From Candidatus Proelusimicrobium tauri (GTDB taxonomy: Bacteria; Elusimicrobiota; Elusimicrobia; Elusimicrobiales; Elusimicrobiaceae), in the NCBI GenBank assembly GCA_002311025.1, contig DBYY01000001.1, forward strand, positions 124,001 to 188,000: a stretch of 64,000 nucleotides of DNA. The letters are read 5' to 3'. This document shows, one piece after another, positions 39,950 to 49,359 of the stretch; positions within the stretch are counted from its first letter, which is position 1; each line of letters starts with the position of its first letter. Under the pieces are notes generated by a model. The model saw only the letters and a list, made by a program, of their open reading frames with translations. It had not been told where the DNA came from and did no database searches. The position numbers and the translations under genes are program-made.

Positions 39950-41053
39950 ATGCCTAGTATAGTATTTAGATATATATTTAAGAATATCCTTGTATTTTTT
40001 ACGGGGGTAGTATTTGTAATTGTTTTTGTCGTTTTTATGGTGCAGTTCACACAAATTTTTACTTATGCTATGAATTACGGTGCGGATATGCTTTGGGTTA
40101 TGCAGATGATGCTGTATCTGTTGCCGGATATTTTAACTTTAAGTATACCTATTGCTGTGCAAATAAGTATTTTAATGGTTTTAACAAATATGTCCCAGCA
40201 GGGTGAAGTTATGGCCTTGCGGGCGGCAGGTTTTTCCTTTTTTGAAATTGCAAAACCTCTTTTTGTCTTTTCTTTAATTCTAACTTTTATTTTAATTTAT
40301 TTTAGCGGTTGGCTAAGCCCGCAAGGTCGCCATAAAGTAGAATCTGCAAGAGAAGATATAGCAAGTAAAATTTCGCGCATAAACATAAAGCCGAAAACTT
40401 TTATTGATATAGGCGATTGGGATTTATTTGCCGAAAATGTAAATGATAAAGGGCGAATCCTTGAACAAGTTCACCTTTCCAAAAAAAATGACGATAGCGC
40501 TCTAAGCACTAAAATTAATGCTTCTTTTGGTAAAGTAACTATGAATTCTCAAGCCATAACGCTTATCTTAAATAAAGGTCAAATGCAAAGGCTTGATGCT
40601 AAAGACCCGCGCAAAATTATAACTGCGCAATTTATGATTTATAAAATAGCGATTCCTTTAGTTCAGCAATCAACAAAGGACAGACGTTTAAAATCAAACG
40701 AACTTACCACCCCGCAAATTATTGAAGCACTTAAAGATAAAAATTTAAGTGCTAAAAAACGCGCCGATTATCAACCGGAAATTATGTTTCGTTTGACCTT
40801 ATCTATTTCGCCTTTAATTTTCTTTTTACTTAGTTGTCCGTTTTCCTTTGTCATCACTAAAAAAGCGGGCAGAGCAGGGGCTATGGTGGCAAGTTTGGGT
40901 TTTATTTTCGGTTATTTCGGTTTACTTTATTTAGGTTCAAGTTTAAGTGAAAAAACAACTAATCCGATACTCGCTTTTAATATCCCGCTTTTGCCGGTTT
41001 TAGTCGGCCTTATTGTCGGTCTTTATTTATGGAGGAAGAAACTTTCTAATTAA
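39950..41053 (+). CDS. lptF: LptF/LptG-family LPS export permease (first)
   Basis: About 367 residues from the ATG at 39950. YjgP/YjgQ family (PF03739): transmembrane helices at both ends with a beta-jellyroll periplasmic domain between (about residues 125-260). Segments such as 'GEVMALRAAGFSFFEIAKPL' (the coupling helix that contacts LptB) and 'PLIFFLLSCPFSFVITKKAGRAG' (split) are diagnostic. With a partner it pulls LPS from the inner membrane in the Lpt bridge. The gene abuts the second permease gene with 1 base between. The F/G assignment rests on order only. The start has a weak ribosome site. Confidence 0.88.
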   Translation: MPSIVFRYIFKNILVFFTGVVFVIVFVVFMVQFTQIFTYAMNYGADMLWVMQMMLYLLPDILTLSIPIAVQISILMVLTNMSQQGEVMALRAAGFSFFEIAKPLFVFSLILTFILIYFSGWLSPQGRHKVESAREDIASKISRINIKPKTFIDIGDWDLFAENVNDKGRILEQVHLSKKNDDSALSTKINASFGKVTMNSQAITLILNKGQMQRLDAKDPRKIITAQFMIYKIAIPLVQQSTKDRRLKSNELTTPQIIEALKDKNLSAKKRADYQPEIMFRLTLSISPLIFFLLSCPFSFVITKKAGRAGAMVASLGFIFGYFGLLYLGSSLSEKTTNPILAFNIPLLPVLVGLIVGLYLWRKKLSN

Positions 41054-41054
41054 T

Positions 41055-42137
41055 ATGTTATCAAGATATATAGCAGGTAAATTTTGGGGACCGTTTTTGT
41101 TTGTTGTGTGTATTTTTTCTTTACTTATCTTTTTAGGTGATAGTATAGAAAAAATGCGCTGGGTGAATACCTATGGCACAACGGTAAGACTCGTTTTAAA
41201 ATACTCTTTACTTTCAATGCCTTCTTGGCTGGTGATGATTTTGCCAGTTTGTTGTCTTTTAAGCGGCTTATTTGTGATTTCCGATATGATTTCTAACGGG
41301 GAGTGGACTGCTTGTCTTGCCGGCGGTTTTAGTGTCAGGCAGATTTTTAAACCTATTTTTGCTTGTATTTTACTTGTTGCGATTTGCGGCTTTTTAACAC
41401 AGGAATATATTATTCCTGATTTAAGTAAAAAAGCGGAACTTACTCTTCAGCGCAAAATACGTGGTCATAAAGATTGGCAATTTAACGTCCAAAGGGATGT
41501 TACTTTGCGCCTAGATGATAAACGTATTTTATTTGCCAAATCGGTTAATCCCGAGAAAGGTCTTATGCAAGGTATGTTTATTGATATTTACGATGATAGT
41601 TGGAATATCTCTAAACAAATAAATGCCAAAAATTTCCGCTGGAATCCGGAACAAAAAACTTGGATTTTTGAAGATGGTTTTATTAGGACTTTTGGGCAAG
41701 GTTCAAGTATAGATAAAGAAGAATCTTTCGAAACCTTATCTTCCGATTTTTATATCCCGCCTAAGCAAATAGCAGTCGGCAAAATAAAACCTTCTTACTT
41801 AAACATAAGAGATTTATTTAACAGAATAAAATTTCTAAAGGCAAGCGGACTTACTTACTTTCAAGAGTTAACTTTTATTAATACAAAACTTGCAGCACCT
41901 TTTGCCACAATAATAATGTGCCTTTTAGGTTTGCCTTTTGCTATTGCTTTAAAACGCTCAAGCAAACTTATTAACATTATTATGGCGCTTTGTATCGGTT
42001 TTGGTTTTTGGTGGATAGTATCTTTGATGACTTCCGCCGGTGAAAGCGGTATGATAAATCCTTATATTGCCGGTTGGTCGCCGGTAGTGCTGTTTTTTAT
42101 AGTTATTTGTTTTGAGTTTAAATATCTAAAGATATAG
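41055..42137 (+). CDS. lptG: LptF/LptG-family LPS export permease (second)
   Basis: About 360 residues from the ATG at 41055, one base after the upstream stop. Same architecture: N-terminal helices ('YIAGKFWGPFLFVVC'), coupling helix 'GEWTACLAGGFSVRQIFKP', jellyroll, and C-terminal helices with 'APFATIIMCLLGLPFAIALK'. Together with the first permease it would form the LptFG membrane part of the LPS transporter. Both genes in tandem, plus rfaE2, argue for an LPS outer membrane. The gene is convergent with comF, 15 bases away; no hairpin is visible in that gap. Confidence 0.88.
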   Translation: MLSRYIAGKFWGPFLFVVCIFSLLIFLGDSIEKMRWVNTYGTTVRLVLKYSLLSMPSWLVMILPVCCLLSGLFVISDMISNGEWTACLAGGFSVRQIFKPIFACILLVAICGFLTQEYIIPDLSKKAELTLQRKIRGHKDWQFNVQRDVTLRLDDKRILFAKSVNPEKGLMQGMFIDIYDDSWNISKQINAKNFRWNPEQKTWIFEDGFIRTFGQGSSIDKEESFETLSSDFYIPPKQIAVGKIKPSYLNIRDLFNRIKFLKASGLTYFQELTFINTKLAAPFATIIMCLLGLPFAIALKRSSKLINIIMALCIGFGFWWIVSLMTSAGESGMINPYIAGWSPVVLFFIVICFEFKYLKI

Positions 42138-42152
42138 TATTTTTTTATATCG

Positions 42153-42881
42153 TCATTCCTTGGTGGCGCATAGGGCGTAAACTTCACGCGCGCCCGCTTT
42201 TTTTAATACTTTTGCACATTCTTCTATTGTCGCGCCGGTGGTGCAAACATCATCAATTAAAATTATTGCTTTTTTCTTTATTTCTTTCGGGCAGGAGCAG
42301 ATAAATGCTTCTTTTATATTTTCCGCTCTTTCTTTTTTAGTCAGTTTAGTTTGACTTTTAGTATTTTTGATACGGGTTAAAGCATTTAAAACAGGGATGC
42401 TTGTCAAAATACTTAATTCTTTTGCCAAGATTTCCGATTGGTTAAAACCTCTTTGTTTTAAACGTTTTTTGTGTATAGGCACCGGCACAAAGTATTCCGC
42501 TTCAAGAAAGTCGGGGTTTTCAATCAAAGTTTTCTGCATTAGGGGTGCAAGAAATTTTGCGATATTTGTATATTTTTCATATTTTAAACCGTGAATAAGC
42601 GCGCGGGATGGCTCATTAAAATCTAAGGCAGACCTTATTAAAGAACATTTGAAATGTTTTGCTTTTGAACCGCGACAATTAAAACAATGTGCGCCGCCGT
42701 CTTTTAAAGTGATTCCGCACCTTTGGCAAATAAACGGACCCGGTTTTTTTAATTTTTTCAAACAATCTTTACACAAAAACCCTCTATCTTCCAAAGGCAA
42801 ATCAATACCGCAACAAAAACAAGTTCTAGGAAAAAGAAGATGTAAAACAATGTTTTTTATTTTAATTAAAAACTTTTTCAT
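42153..42881 (-). CDS. comF: ComF family phosphoribosyltransferase-like protein
   Basis: 242 residues. N-terminal zinc-ribbon cysteines ('CFCCGIDLP', 'CKDCLKKL', 'CQRCGITL', 'CFNC' within the first 70 residues) followed by a type I phosphoribosyltransferase fold: 'VPVPIHKKRLKQRGFNQSEILA' (split, about residue 130) and the PRPP loop 'AIILIDDVCTTGATIEE' (about residue 208). ComF is needed for natural DNA uptake in competent species, where it interacts with ComFA and DprA; in others its role is unclear. It directly follows the SprA-like gene, 1 base after its stop. Confidence 0.93.
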   Translation of the reverse strand: MKKFLIKIKNIVLHLLFPRTCFCCGIDLPLEDRGFLCKDCLKKLKKPGPFICQRCGITLKDGGAHCFNCRGSKAKHFKCSLIRSALDFNEPSRALIHGLKYEKYTNIAKFLAPLMQKTLIENPDFLEAEYFVPVPIHKKRLKQRGFNQSEILAKELSILTSIPVLNALTRIKNTKSQTKLTKKERAENIKEAFICSCPKEIKKKAIILIDDVCTTGATIEECAKVLKKAGAREVYALCATKE

Positions 42882-42882
42882 A

Positions 42883-45800
42883 TTAGAATTGTACCGTCAA
42901 CAAAGAACCAAAACTATAGGCATCATAACTTTGCGTTTCAATATAAAGATGTTTGAAAATTTCATAACTACCGCTTAAAGTAAAGCGAATATTTTTTGAT
43001 AATTCATAATCTAAACTTGTATTAACATTAAACAGGTTTCTGTTTTCCGCAACGGTAAGCGAACGCCTGCGGGAATAACTGATATTTGTATTCCAAATAA
43101 TGCGGTTTGTCGCAAGATAATCTTTAGAGGCAAAAGGCAATCTTAAAGCAAAAGGCATATTAAAATCTGCTTTGATATTAAGGCTCGGCATAATTTCTTT
43201 TACATTATCCACAGCGACATTATTAACTTGTGTTCTTCTGTCATAAATATAAGTCATTTTCGGTGTAAAGCGTAGGTTTTTATAGTTAAAAGAAGTCTGA
43301 ACGGAGAAATCATCTCTCACATAATTTTCCAAATTCTTATTTAGTAGAACATTATCTTTTTTCAAAGTTTGGTGGGTATAATTTATAGTGGTATCAAAAG
43401 TATTAAATAAAATAAAGCGCAAATCCGAACCGTAAGAGGCTTCTTTTTTATCTTCGCTTGCCTCTACATTATTGGTTGCCAAATTATATTTTAACTTTAA
43501 GTTTATACCGCTTAATAAATTAGGATTTTGTGTCCAAAAATGTTCTATTTGGTCTAAATAAATAATGATGTCGGGCAAATTTGTGGTTTTGGTATCATAA
43601 GCCGAACCGAGATATTCTGTCGTCTGATAAGAAAGCGAGGCATTGCTTATCAAAGATAAACTTTGCAACGGTTTTAATCTGCCTGTTTCAAATTCTTTAT
43701 ATTCTTTAAAAGGCAGCCAGCGTGTGGTAAAGGAATAAGTATCTCTCAAAGTCATATTATTTCTATAAGAATAAGGGGAATTTAAACCGAGCGAACTTCT
43801 TAACCAAAGTTTATCAAGAGAGTTAAAACTATTATCCACATAATACCAAGAATCACCGTCTTGCATACGGTAATTTGCCGATAAACTTAAATTAGCCAAA
43901 AGTTTATTGTTTGTAAAGATATCACGTCCGCTTAAACTTAGTGTTACCGCACCGGAAGAACTTCTGTTAACGGTTTTTACTTCACCGATATCAAAATTAT
44001 AAGTGGTATTTCTGACGGAATAAGAAGTTGTAGAAAGATTATTATTTTCTTTAATGTTAACATTATAACTTGCACTTGGAATAAGCCACTTGTTTATACG
44101 CCAAGTAGTACTTACGCCGATATTTTCTGTTGCGTATTTATCGTATTTTCTTTCCTTAAAGGTGCTGGCATCAAAGTAGCGGCGTTTCTCATCTGCGGTA
44201 GTTAAACTGTAAGAAGGCACTATTGAACTGCCTTTAAAAGGTTCAAAAGATATCTTTGCGCTGTAATTTTGGCTTGTTTCTTTTGTGTTATAGTAAGTTG
44301 AAGGCGCGCTGATAATTCTGTCATCGCTATAATCAATACCGATTTTGTTTAAAGAAGCACTCGCTGTAATATTTTTTATTTTGTTTTGCTTTTGTGGGCT
44401 CCAACTCATATTTACGCCGTAAGTTTTATTATTATCTTTTCTTTGCATTTTTTGATAATCGGTATTTGCAAAAGAGTATTGCACACCGAATCTTGGCATA
44501 GAAGGATTTATATATTCCGCGCTGATAGAACCTTTATCTCTTTTAACTTTTCCCTGATCAAGCAAACTTACATTATTGCTTGAGGTATAATCAAGTACAT
44601 TTGGCGTAGTCGTATCCGAACGGGAATATGTAGCGCTTATCGGTACTTGTTTAAATCGTTTGAATTTAAAATAATAATCTTGGGTAGTATTTTCTTGATC
44701 TTTAGGCACGCTTACAGGGGTTTGAAAGTTTTGGTCCATATATTTTATATTTGCGCCGGTTTCAAACCAATTATCCATATTAATTTTTGCGTGTGCGCTG
44801 TATGCTTCGCCTTTTCTTACTACGGCATCCCCCAAAAAAATATCGTTTAACCACACAGTTCCCTGCGCGGTTGAATCGTCGGAAATGAAACCTGTTTTTA
44901 TTATGCCTATTCTTTGGTAATTTAAAATATTTGTAGTATTTGTTACATTTTCCGGCGTTAGATAAGGGCAAGCGGCTTCCCATCTTTCCGGTACACCGTC
45001 GCCGTTAGTATCAATCATTTTTAATGTATACAAACGCCACTCTTTTGCCCAGTCAAGCGGAATTTTTACCTGACTGTAAGTTGTATCATCAGATGCGATT
45101 TGTAAATAAAAGTAAGCATTAGGATTTATTTCTCCGTCATTATAAAGCAGGAAATTAAATTCTTTATGCTCAGAAAAATCCATAGTCGCAAAATTTCGTT
45201 GGACATAAATATTATTGGTGCCCGCGCTTGCAAAATTATATTGTAGGGCAAGGGCCTGCTCTCTAACATTATTGCTTCCTTCACTTTTTATATTGCTTAT
45301 AGAACCGTATAATTTTCTAAAAACTTTTCCGCCGTCGCCTGTATCATTAAAGATAGGTTTATAACTTGGGTTATCAATATTATTTATGCCGTAAGGTAAA
45401 AGGGAATCGGAAGTAGAAGTATTTATTTCTTGCCAAGTGTTTCCGCTTACGGCAAGTTTTGCTATTTTTATAGTTCCCTTATCTTGACCGGTGGGATTTC
45501 TCTTTAATGTAATACGCATTTGTTTAATGTTACCCCAGCGGGTCTGATCTGTAAGAGAAATCTCCCTTTGAAATTGTTTCCAACCGGTAAAATTGATTTG
45601 ATCACCTTCAAGTCCTGTTTGGGCAGGATCAGTTATTAAAGTTACTCCGTTATAACCGAAATCTCCGCCGGAACTTAAATCTTGGCTATCCAAAATGCCG
45701 TTATCGTTTAAATCTTGAGTATCAATAACACCGTTTGGTTGCGGCTCTGGATTATATTTATTATTTTTAAAAGGATCATATCTTTGCCAGGAACCGTCAG

Positions 45801-48306
45801 GGTTGACATAAACCCAACCGACATCTTCTCTTGTGGTAAGTTGTCCTGTGCAGCGTAAATCTTCTGTTTTAGGAACAGAAGACATCCCCACCACATAGTA
45901 TTTACTGCAAGTCGGAAAAATATCTCCCACATTTAGGTCAGGGGGAATAAAATCATAGTTATCGGATTTTTCGTTCATCGTTCCAAAAGAGATATTTATA
46001 AAAGGACCGTTCTCAACCCCTAGCATAGAAAGTTCAAGCAAAGTCTTATTTGTAAAATCTGCGCCTGCGCTGCTTATCGGAAAAACTAAGGAAAGTTCAT
46101 TATTGTCGTCGCTTATGCCATATTCCCTTGCTAAAGAAAAGTCATAATCAATTACCAAAACATTTTGTGTATCTTTTGAGGAGGCCGCCGCTTGCGGATT
46201 AATTTCCAAAATTTTAACTTCTTGGGAATCCCAGTGTATAGCATCTAAAAAGTTTTGCTGATGGCTGGGGTTTGAGGCAATTTTCCAATTATTGAATATA
46301 GTTGATGCTTCTACACTTTCTTTGCTTTGGTCCATATTGTCAACCATAGCATAGCCAAAAAGGTTTTCTTTCTTTTCACTTTGCGCGGCTTCAACACCTA
46401 AAGAAACATCTAACCCGTCTGTAATTTCCAATTCTTTTATTTTAAAATCTGCTTCCGTTGTTGTTAAACTCGTTGTAAGATCGCCGACATTTGGTACTTT
46501 AGCGGGTTTATTGCCAGCATCATTCAAAATACTTGCGCCTATTGAAATGCTATCGGTAAAATCATAATTAAACCGCGCACCCAGCAAGGTAGTATCTTGT
46601 GCGGAAGTATCATTTGCAATTGAGTAAGTAGCATCAATTACGCTTGAACTGCCTATAAGGTTTTCATTATAAAAAGTTAAATAGCCCGAAGCATAGTCAA
46701 TATAATAATCTTTATTCCTTGCCATAGTTGCGCCGTTAACTTTAATGGTTTCAGATTGCACGACGATATTATTATTTAAGAAAAAAGTTTTTGTGGGGGA
46801 ATTATATTGAATAAAAAAGTATCTGTTTGCTGCGGAAACGGGAGTCGGATTATAAACAGAGGCTTCACTGAAGCGCCCTAAAATTTCAAAAATACCTTTG
46901 TCATAATCAACATTATATTTACAAAAATTGTGTGGGTCATCAGCGGCACAGGTTTCTTTTCCGTCAGATTCAAGTAATTTTAAAATAAAATTACCTTGTC
47001 CATTATCTTGGGCAATTTGTTTTGCGCCGATATTATAATAGCGTTTAATTTCATTTTGCCAACCGGCTTCCGCTTGGTTAACTAAATATCTATCACTCGG
47101 TGTTTTGAGAATTATGGGGTTTGCATCGGCAGAACCGGCAAGCCAAGCACCGTCAATATTTTGGTAATTTATTGCTATCACATCAGTATCTTGAATGGAA
47201 GTAGACACAATCAAAATGTTTCTGTTGTAGTCGATAGTATAATCAACGCCTCTGGTTAAAAGTTTAAAAGCGGCAGTTCCGCCGTCAATAGGATAAGTAG
47301 TCGGTGTTAAGGGGTTTAGGTCGCGCGCAGAAATGGCTTCAAGATAACCGCTGTTTGTGTGATTATCCAAGTAAACTTTTTCGGAATTAGGAACAATTGC
47401 ACTTCTCCAAGTGGTATCGCAGTAACTTGAACTGCTGTTACAACCGAAAGTTAAATCATAGTAGGTTCTTCTGATATAACCGATATCTTTAATTTGGGTA
47501 GTTTCAAAAACGCTGTTGCCTTTGAATTGTTTGCTTTTCTTTTCACCTTTGTTTTGGCTGCCTACAAGGAATAAATTTGCACCGCCGTGTTGAAGGTGCA
47601 TTTTCGCACCGAAAACTCTTTGATTGTAAGATAAAAATTCTGTCCCCGGCAAACTTGCCTGAATATCACCGAAATCTACGCTTTGCACAAATTCTTTATC
47701 TTTACCGCGATAACTTAAAGAGATATTTTGTTCATCTTCTCTTTGGTCATCATAGTCTACATCGACGAAAATTCTATCATTAATTTTACCTTGAACCTTT
47801 AATTGCATTTCTTGAACAAAACTTAGTCCGCTTTGTTTGGTATCTTTTATGGTACCTCTGGTTTTATATTTTTTTGCGGCATAATTGAGTCCGAAAGTTT
47901 TACGCCCCGTCATAGAAATTGTTGTTCCAAAAATCGGCAAAAGTAAAGAAGGGTTTAAAATTTCCATATATTCTAAACCTCGTTGTTCCAGTTCAATACC
48001 GCCTTTCATATCTTTTATTGCTTTTTCAAGGTATGCTCTGGAGTATTGATAGTAATTATCTTCCGGGTTTGAGGGGGTTTCTTCTCTTTGTTCTTCCGGT
48101 AAAAAGAGAGGTTTTTCCGGCTCTAAAAAACCGTAAGACTCAGCATCAAAAAGTTTGAATTCAGTTTGTTTTTGTTGATTAGATAAGGCGGAGTTTTCAA
48201 AAGAGTGCGAAATATCTGCCTTGTTTTCCTCTGCGAAAACAGGCAAATAAAGATAATTTAAAAGCACACAAAAAGCGGTAAATATCCGCAATAATCTTTT
48301 AAACAC
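42883..48306 (-). CDS. SprA-like giant outer-membrane protein
   Basis: 1807 residues with a signal peptide ending at about residue 25 ('PVFAEE'). The N-terminal third matches SprA-family repeats: 'LQLKVQGKINDRIFVDVDYD'-type phrase near residue 165 and 'FGDIQASLPGTEFLSYNQR' near residue 215. The middle contains domains with the 'VDYTIDYNRNILIV' pattern, where each strand ends in a 'DVIAINYQ'-like turn. The C-terminal part is dense in amphipathic strands and ends in Phe. In Bacteroidetes, SprA is the outer-membrane translocon of the type IX secretion system (about 2400 residues). This shorter relative could be a translocon pore or a related export barrel; no other T9SS gene is in the window. 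It is followed by comF. Confidence 0.8.
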   Translation of the reverse strand: MFKRLLRIFTAFCVLLNYLYLPVFAEENKADISHSFENSALSNQQKQTEFKLFDAESYGFLEPEKPLFLPEEQREETPSNPEDNYYQYSRAYLEKAIKDMKGGIELEQRGLEYMEILNPSLLLPIFGTTISMTGRKTFGLNYAAKKYKTRGTIKDTKQSGLSFVQEMQLKVQGKINDRIFVDVDYDDQREDEQNISLSYRGKDKEFVQSVDFGDIQASLPGTEFLSYNQRVFGAKMHLQHGGANLFLVGSQNKGEKKSKQFKGNSVFETTQIKDIGYIRRTYYDLTFGCNSSSSYCDTTWRSAIVPNSEKVYLDNHTNSGYLEAISARDLNPLTPTTYPIDGGTAAFKLLTRGVDYTIDYNRNILIVSTSIQDTDVIAINYQNIDGAWLAGSADANPIILKTPSDRYLVNQAEAGWQNEIKRYYNIGAKQIAQDNGQGNFILKLLESDGKETCAADDPHNFCKYNVDYDKGIFEILGRFSEASVYNPTPVSAANRYFFIQYNSPTKTFFLNNNIVVQSETIKVNGATMARNKDYYIDYASGYLTFYNENLIGSSSVIDATYSIANDTSAQDTTLLGARFNYDFTDSISIGASILNDAGNKPAKVPNVGDLTTSLTTTEADFKIKELEITDGLDVSLGVEAAQSEKKENLFGYAMVDNMDQSKESVEASTIFNNWKIASNPSHQQNFLDAIHWDSQEVKILEINPQAAASSKDTQNVLVIDYDFSLAREYGISDDNNELSLVFPISSAGADFTNKTLLELSMLGVENGPFINISFGTMNEKSDNYDFIPPDLNVGDIFPTCSKYYVVGMSSVPKTEDLRCTGQLTTREDVGWVYVNPDGSWQRYDPFKNNKYNPEPQPNGVIDTQDLNDNGILDSQDLSSGGDFGYNGVTLITDPAQTGLEGDQINFTGWKQFQREISLTDQTRWGNIKQMRITLKRNPTGQDKGTIKIAKLAVSGNTWQEINTSTSDSLLPYGINNIDNPSYKPIFNDTGDGGKVFRKLYGSISNIKSEGSNNVREQALALQYNFASAGTNNIYVQRNFATMDFSEHKEFNFLLYNDGEINPNAYFYLQIASDDTTYSQVKIPLDWAKEWRLYTLKMIDTNGDGVPERWEAACPYLTPENVTNTTNILNYQRIGIIKTGFISDDSTAQGTVWLNDIFLGDAVVRKGEAYSAHAKINMDNWFETGANIKYMDQNFQTPVSVPKDQENTTQDYYFKFKRFKQVPISATYSRSDTTTPNVLDYTSSNNVSLLDQGKVKRDKGSISAEYINPSMPRFGVQYSFANTDYQKMQRKDNNKTYGVNMSWSPQKQNKIKNITASASLNKIGIDYSDDRIISAPSTYYNTKETSQNYSAKISFEPFKGSSIVPSYSLTTADEKRRYFDASTFKERKYDKYATENIGVSTTWRINKWLIPSASYNVNIKENNNLSTTSYSVRNTTYNFDIGEVKTVNRSSSGAVTLSLSGRDIFTNNKLLANLSLSANYRMQDGDSWYYVDNSFNSLDKLWLRSSLGLNSPYSYRNNMTLRDTYSFTTRWLPFKEYKEFETGRLKPLQSLSLISNASLSYQTTEYLGSAYDTKTTNLPDIIIYLDQIEHFWTQNPNLLSGINLKLKYNLATNNVEASEDKKEASYGSDLRFILFNTFDTTINYTHQTLKKDNVLLNKNLENYVRDDFSVQTSFNYKNLRFTPKMTYIYDRRTQVNNVAVDNVKEIMPSLNIKADFNMPFALRLPFASKDYLATNRIIWNTNISYSRRRSLTVAENRNLFNVNTSLDYELSKNIRFTLSGSYEIFKHLYIETQSYDAYSFGSLLTVQF

Positions 48307-48390
48307 TTAAAAACCCCTATGATAATATTATAATATTAAGTGAACCATTTAACAATAAGGGTATATTCCTAGTTCTGTTTTTATGTAATT

Positions 48391-49305
48391 TTATTTTGTA
48401 AGGTCGCAAGCGGTTTTGATGGCTTCAAGCATACTTTTATAATCTGCTTTATTTTTACCTGCTATATCAAAAGCCGTTCCGTGTGTTGGGCTTGTTCTTA
48501 TAAATTTCAAGCCGGCAGTTATATGAACAATGGGTTCTGTCGCGGCAAGTTTCATACCGACCAACGCGATATCGTGTTGTAAACATAAAATGGCTTTAAA
48601 AACGCCTTCTTTATGTTTTTGCCAAAGGGCATCAGCGGGTAAAGGTCCGGTTAAGTTATATCCTTTTTTTCTAAATTCTTTTACGGTGGGAATAAGAATT
48701 TTTTCTTCTTCCGTGCCGAATTTTCCACCATCTGAAGCGTGCGGGTTTAAAGCACTCAAACCTACCGGCGTTTTTTTACCGGTTATTTTAAACAAAAGTT
48801 CAAGAGAATTTTTTATTCTTTTCTTAGTTAAAACTTTTGATAAATCTTTTATAGCGAAATGTTCACTTGCAAGAGCGCACATTAGTTTTGATGTTTTAAA
48901 CATCATCAAAGCGCCTTCTTTTTTTGCATAGTGTTTTAAAAGTTCCGTATGTCCGGTCCATTTTACCCCTATTTTATTCCAACCTTCTTTAGAAATAGGT
49001 GCGGTTATAAGACCTTGCGCTTTTTTATTTTTTAATAATTCAAGGGCTTTTAAGACGGCTTTAAAAGATATATCCGCTCCCCATTGTGTTGGGCAATGCT
49101 TATTTTCTTTTTTAAAGTTTGATTGGATTTCGCAAGTTTTTACATTAGAAAATTGTGTAAATTTTTCTAAAGAAAACTTATCACCTATAATAATAAAATC
49201 CGCCTTATTTTGAGGTAATTTTTTTAAGGCATTAAAGGTAATTTCCGCACCGATACCTTGCGGATCGCCTAAAGTTATTATTAAGGTTTTTTTGTTTTTT
49301 TGCAT
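48391..49305 (-). CDS. pdxA: 4-hydroxythreonine-4-phosphate dehydrogenase
   Basis: 304 residues. NAD-dependent oxidation of 4-phosphohydroxy-L-threonine in vitamin B6 synthesis. Features: 'TLGDPQGIGAEI' N-terminal loop, 'GLITAPISKEGW' (substrate contact), 'WTGHTELL' with metal-binding His (about residue 120), 'LSALNPHASDGGKFG' with second metal His (about 190), 'LPADALW' and 'TSPTHGTAFDIAGK' (about 275). Length is slightly shorter than E. coli PdxA (329). It begins just past a terminator that closes the PpiC gene; the SprA-like gene follows downstream. Confidence 0.95.
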   Translation of the reverse strand: MQKNKKTLIITLGDPQGIGAEITFNALKKLPQNKADFIIIGDKFSLEKFTQFSNVKTCEIQSNFKKENKHCPTQWGADISFKAVLKALELLKNKKAQGLITAPISKEGWNKIGVKWTGHTELLKHYAKKEGALMMFKTSKLMCALASEHFAIKDLSKVLTKKRIKNSLELLFKITGKKTPVGLSALNPHASDGGKFGTEEEKILIPTVKEFRKKGYNLTGPLPADALWQKHKEGVFKAILCLQHDIALVGMKLAATEPIVHITAGLKFIRTSPTHGTAFDIAGKNKADYKSMLEAIKTACDLTK

Positions 49306-49316
49306 TTGTTTTTAGA

Positions 49317-49350
49317 CAATAAAAAAGGCGGCTATATTAAGCCGCCCTTT
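49317..49350 (-). terminator. Terminator of the mfd-PpiC operon
   Basis: On the minus strand AAAGGGCGGC pairs with GCCGCCTTTTTT across a short A/T loop, just past the stop of the second PpiC gene. Confidence 0.82.
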
Positions 49351-49359
49351 AAATATAAA

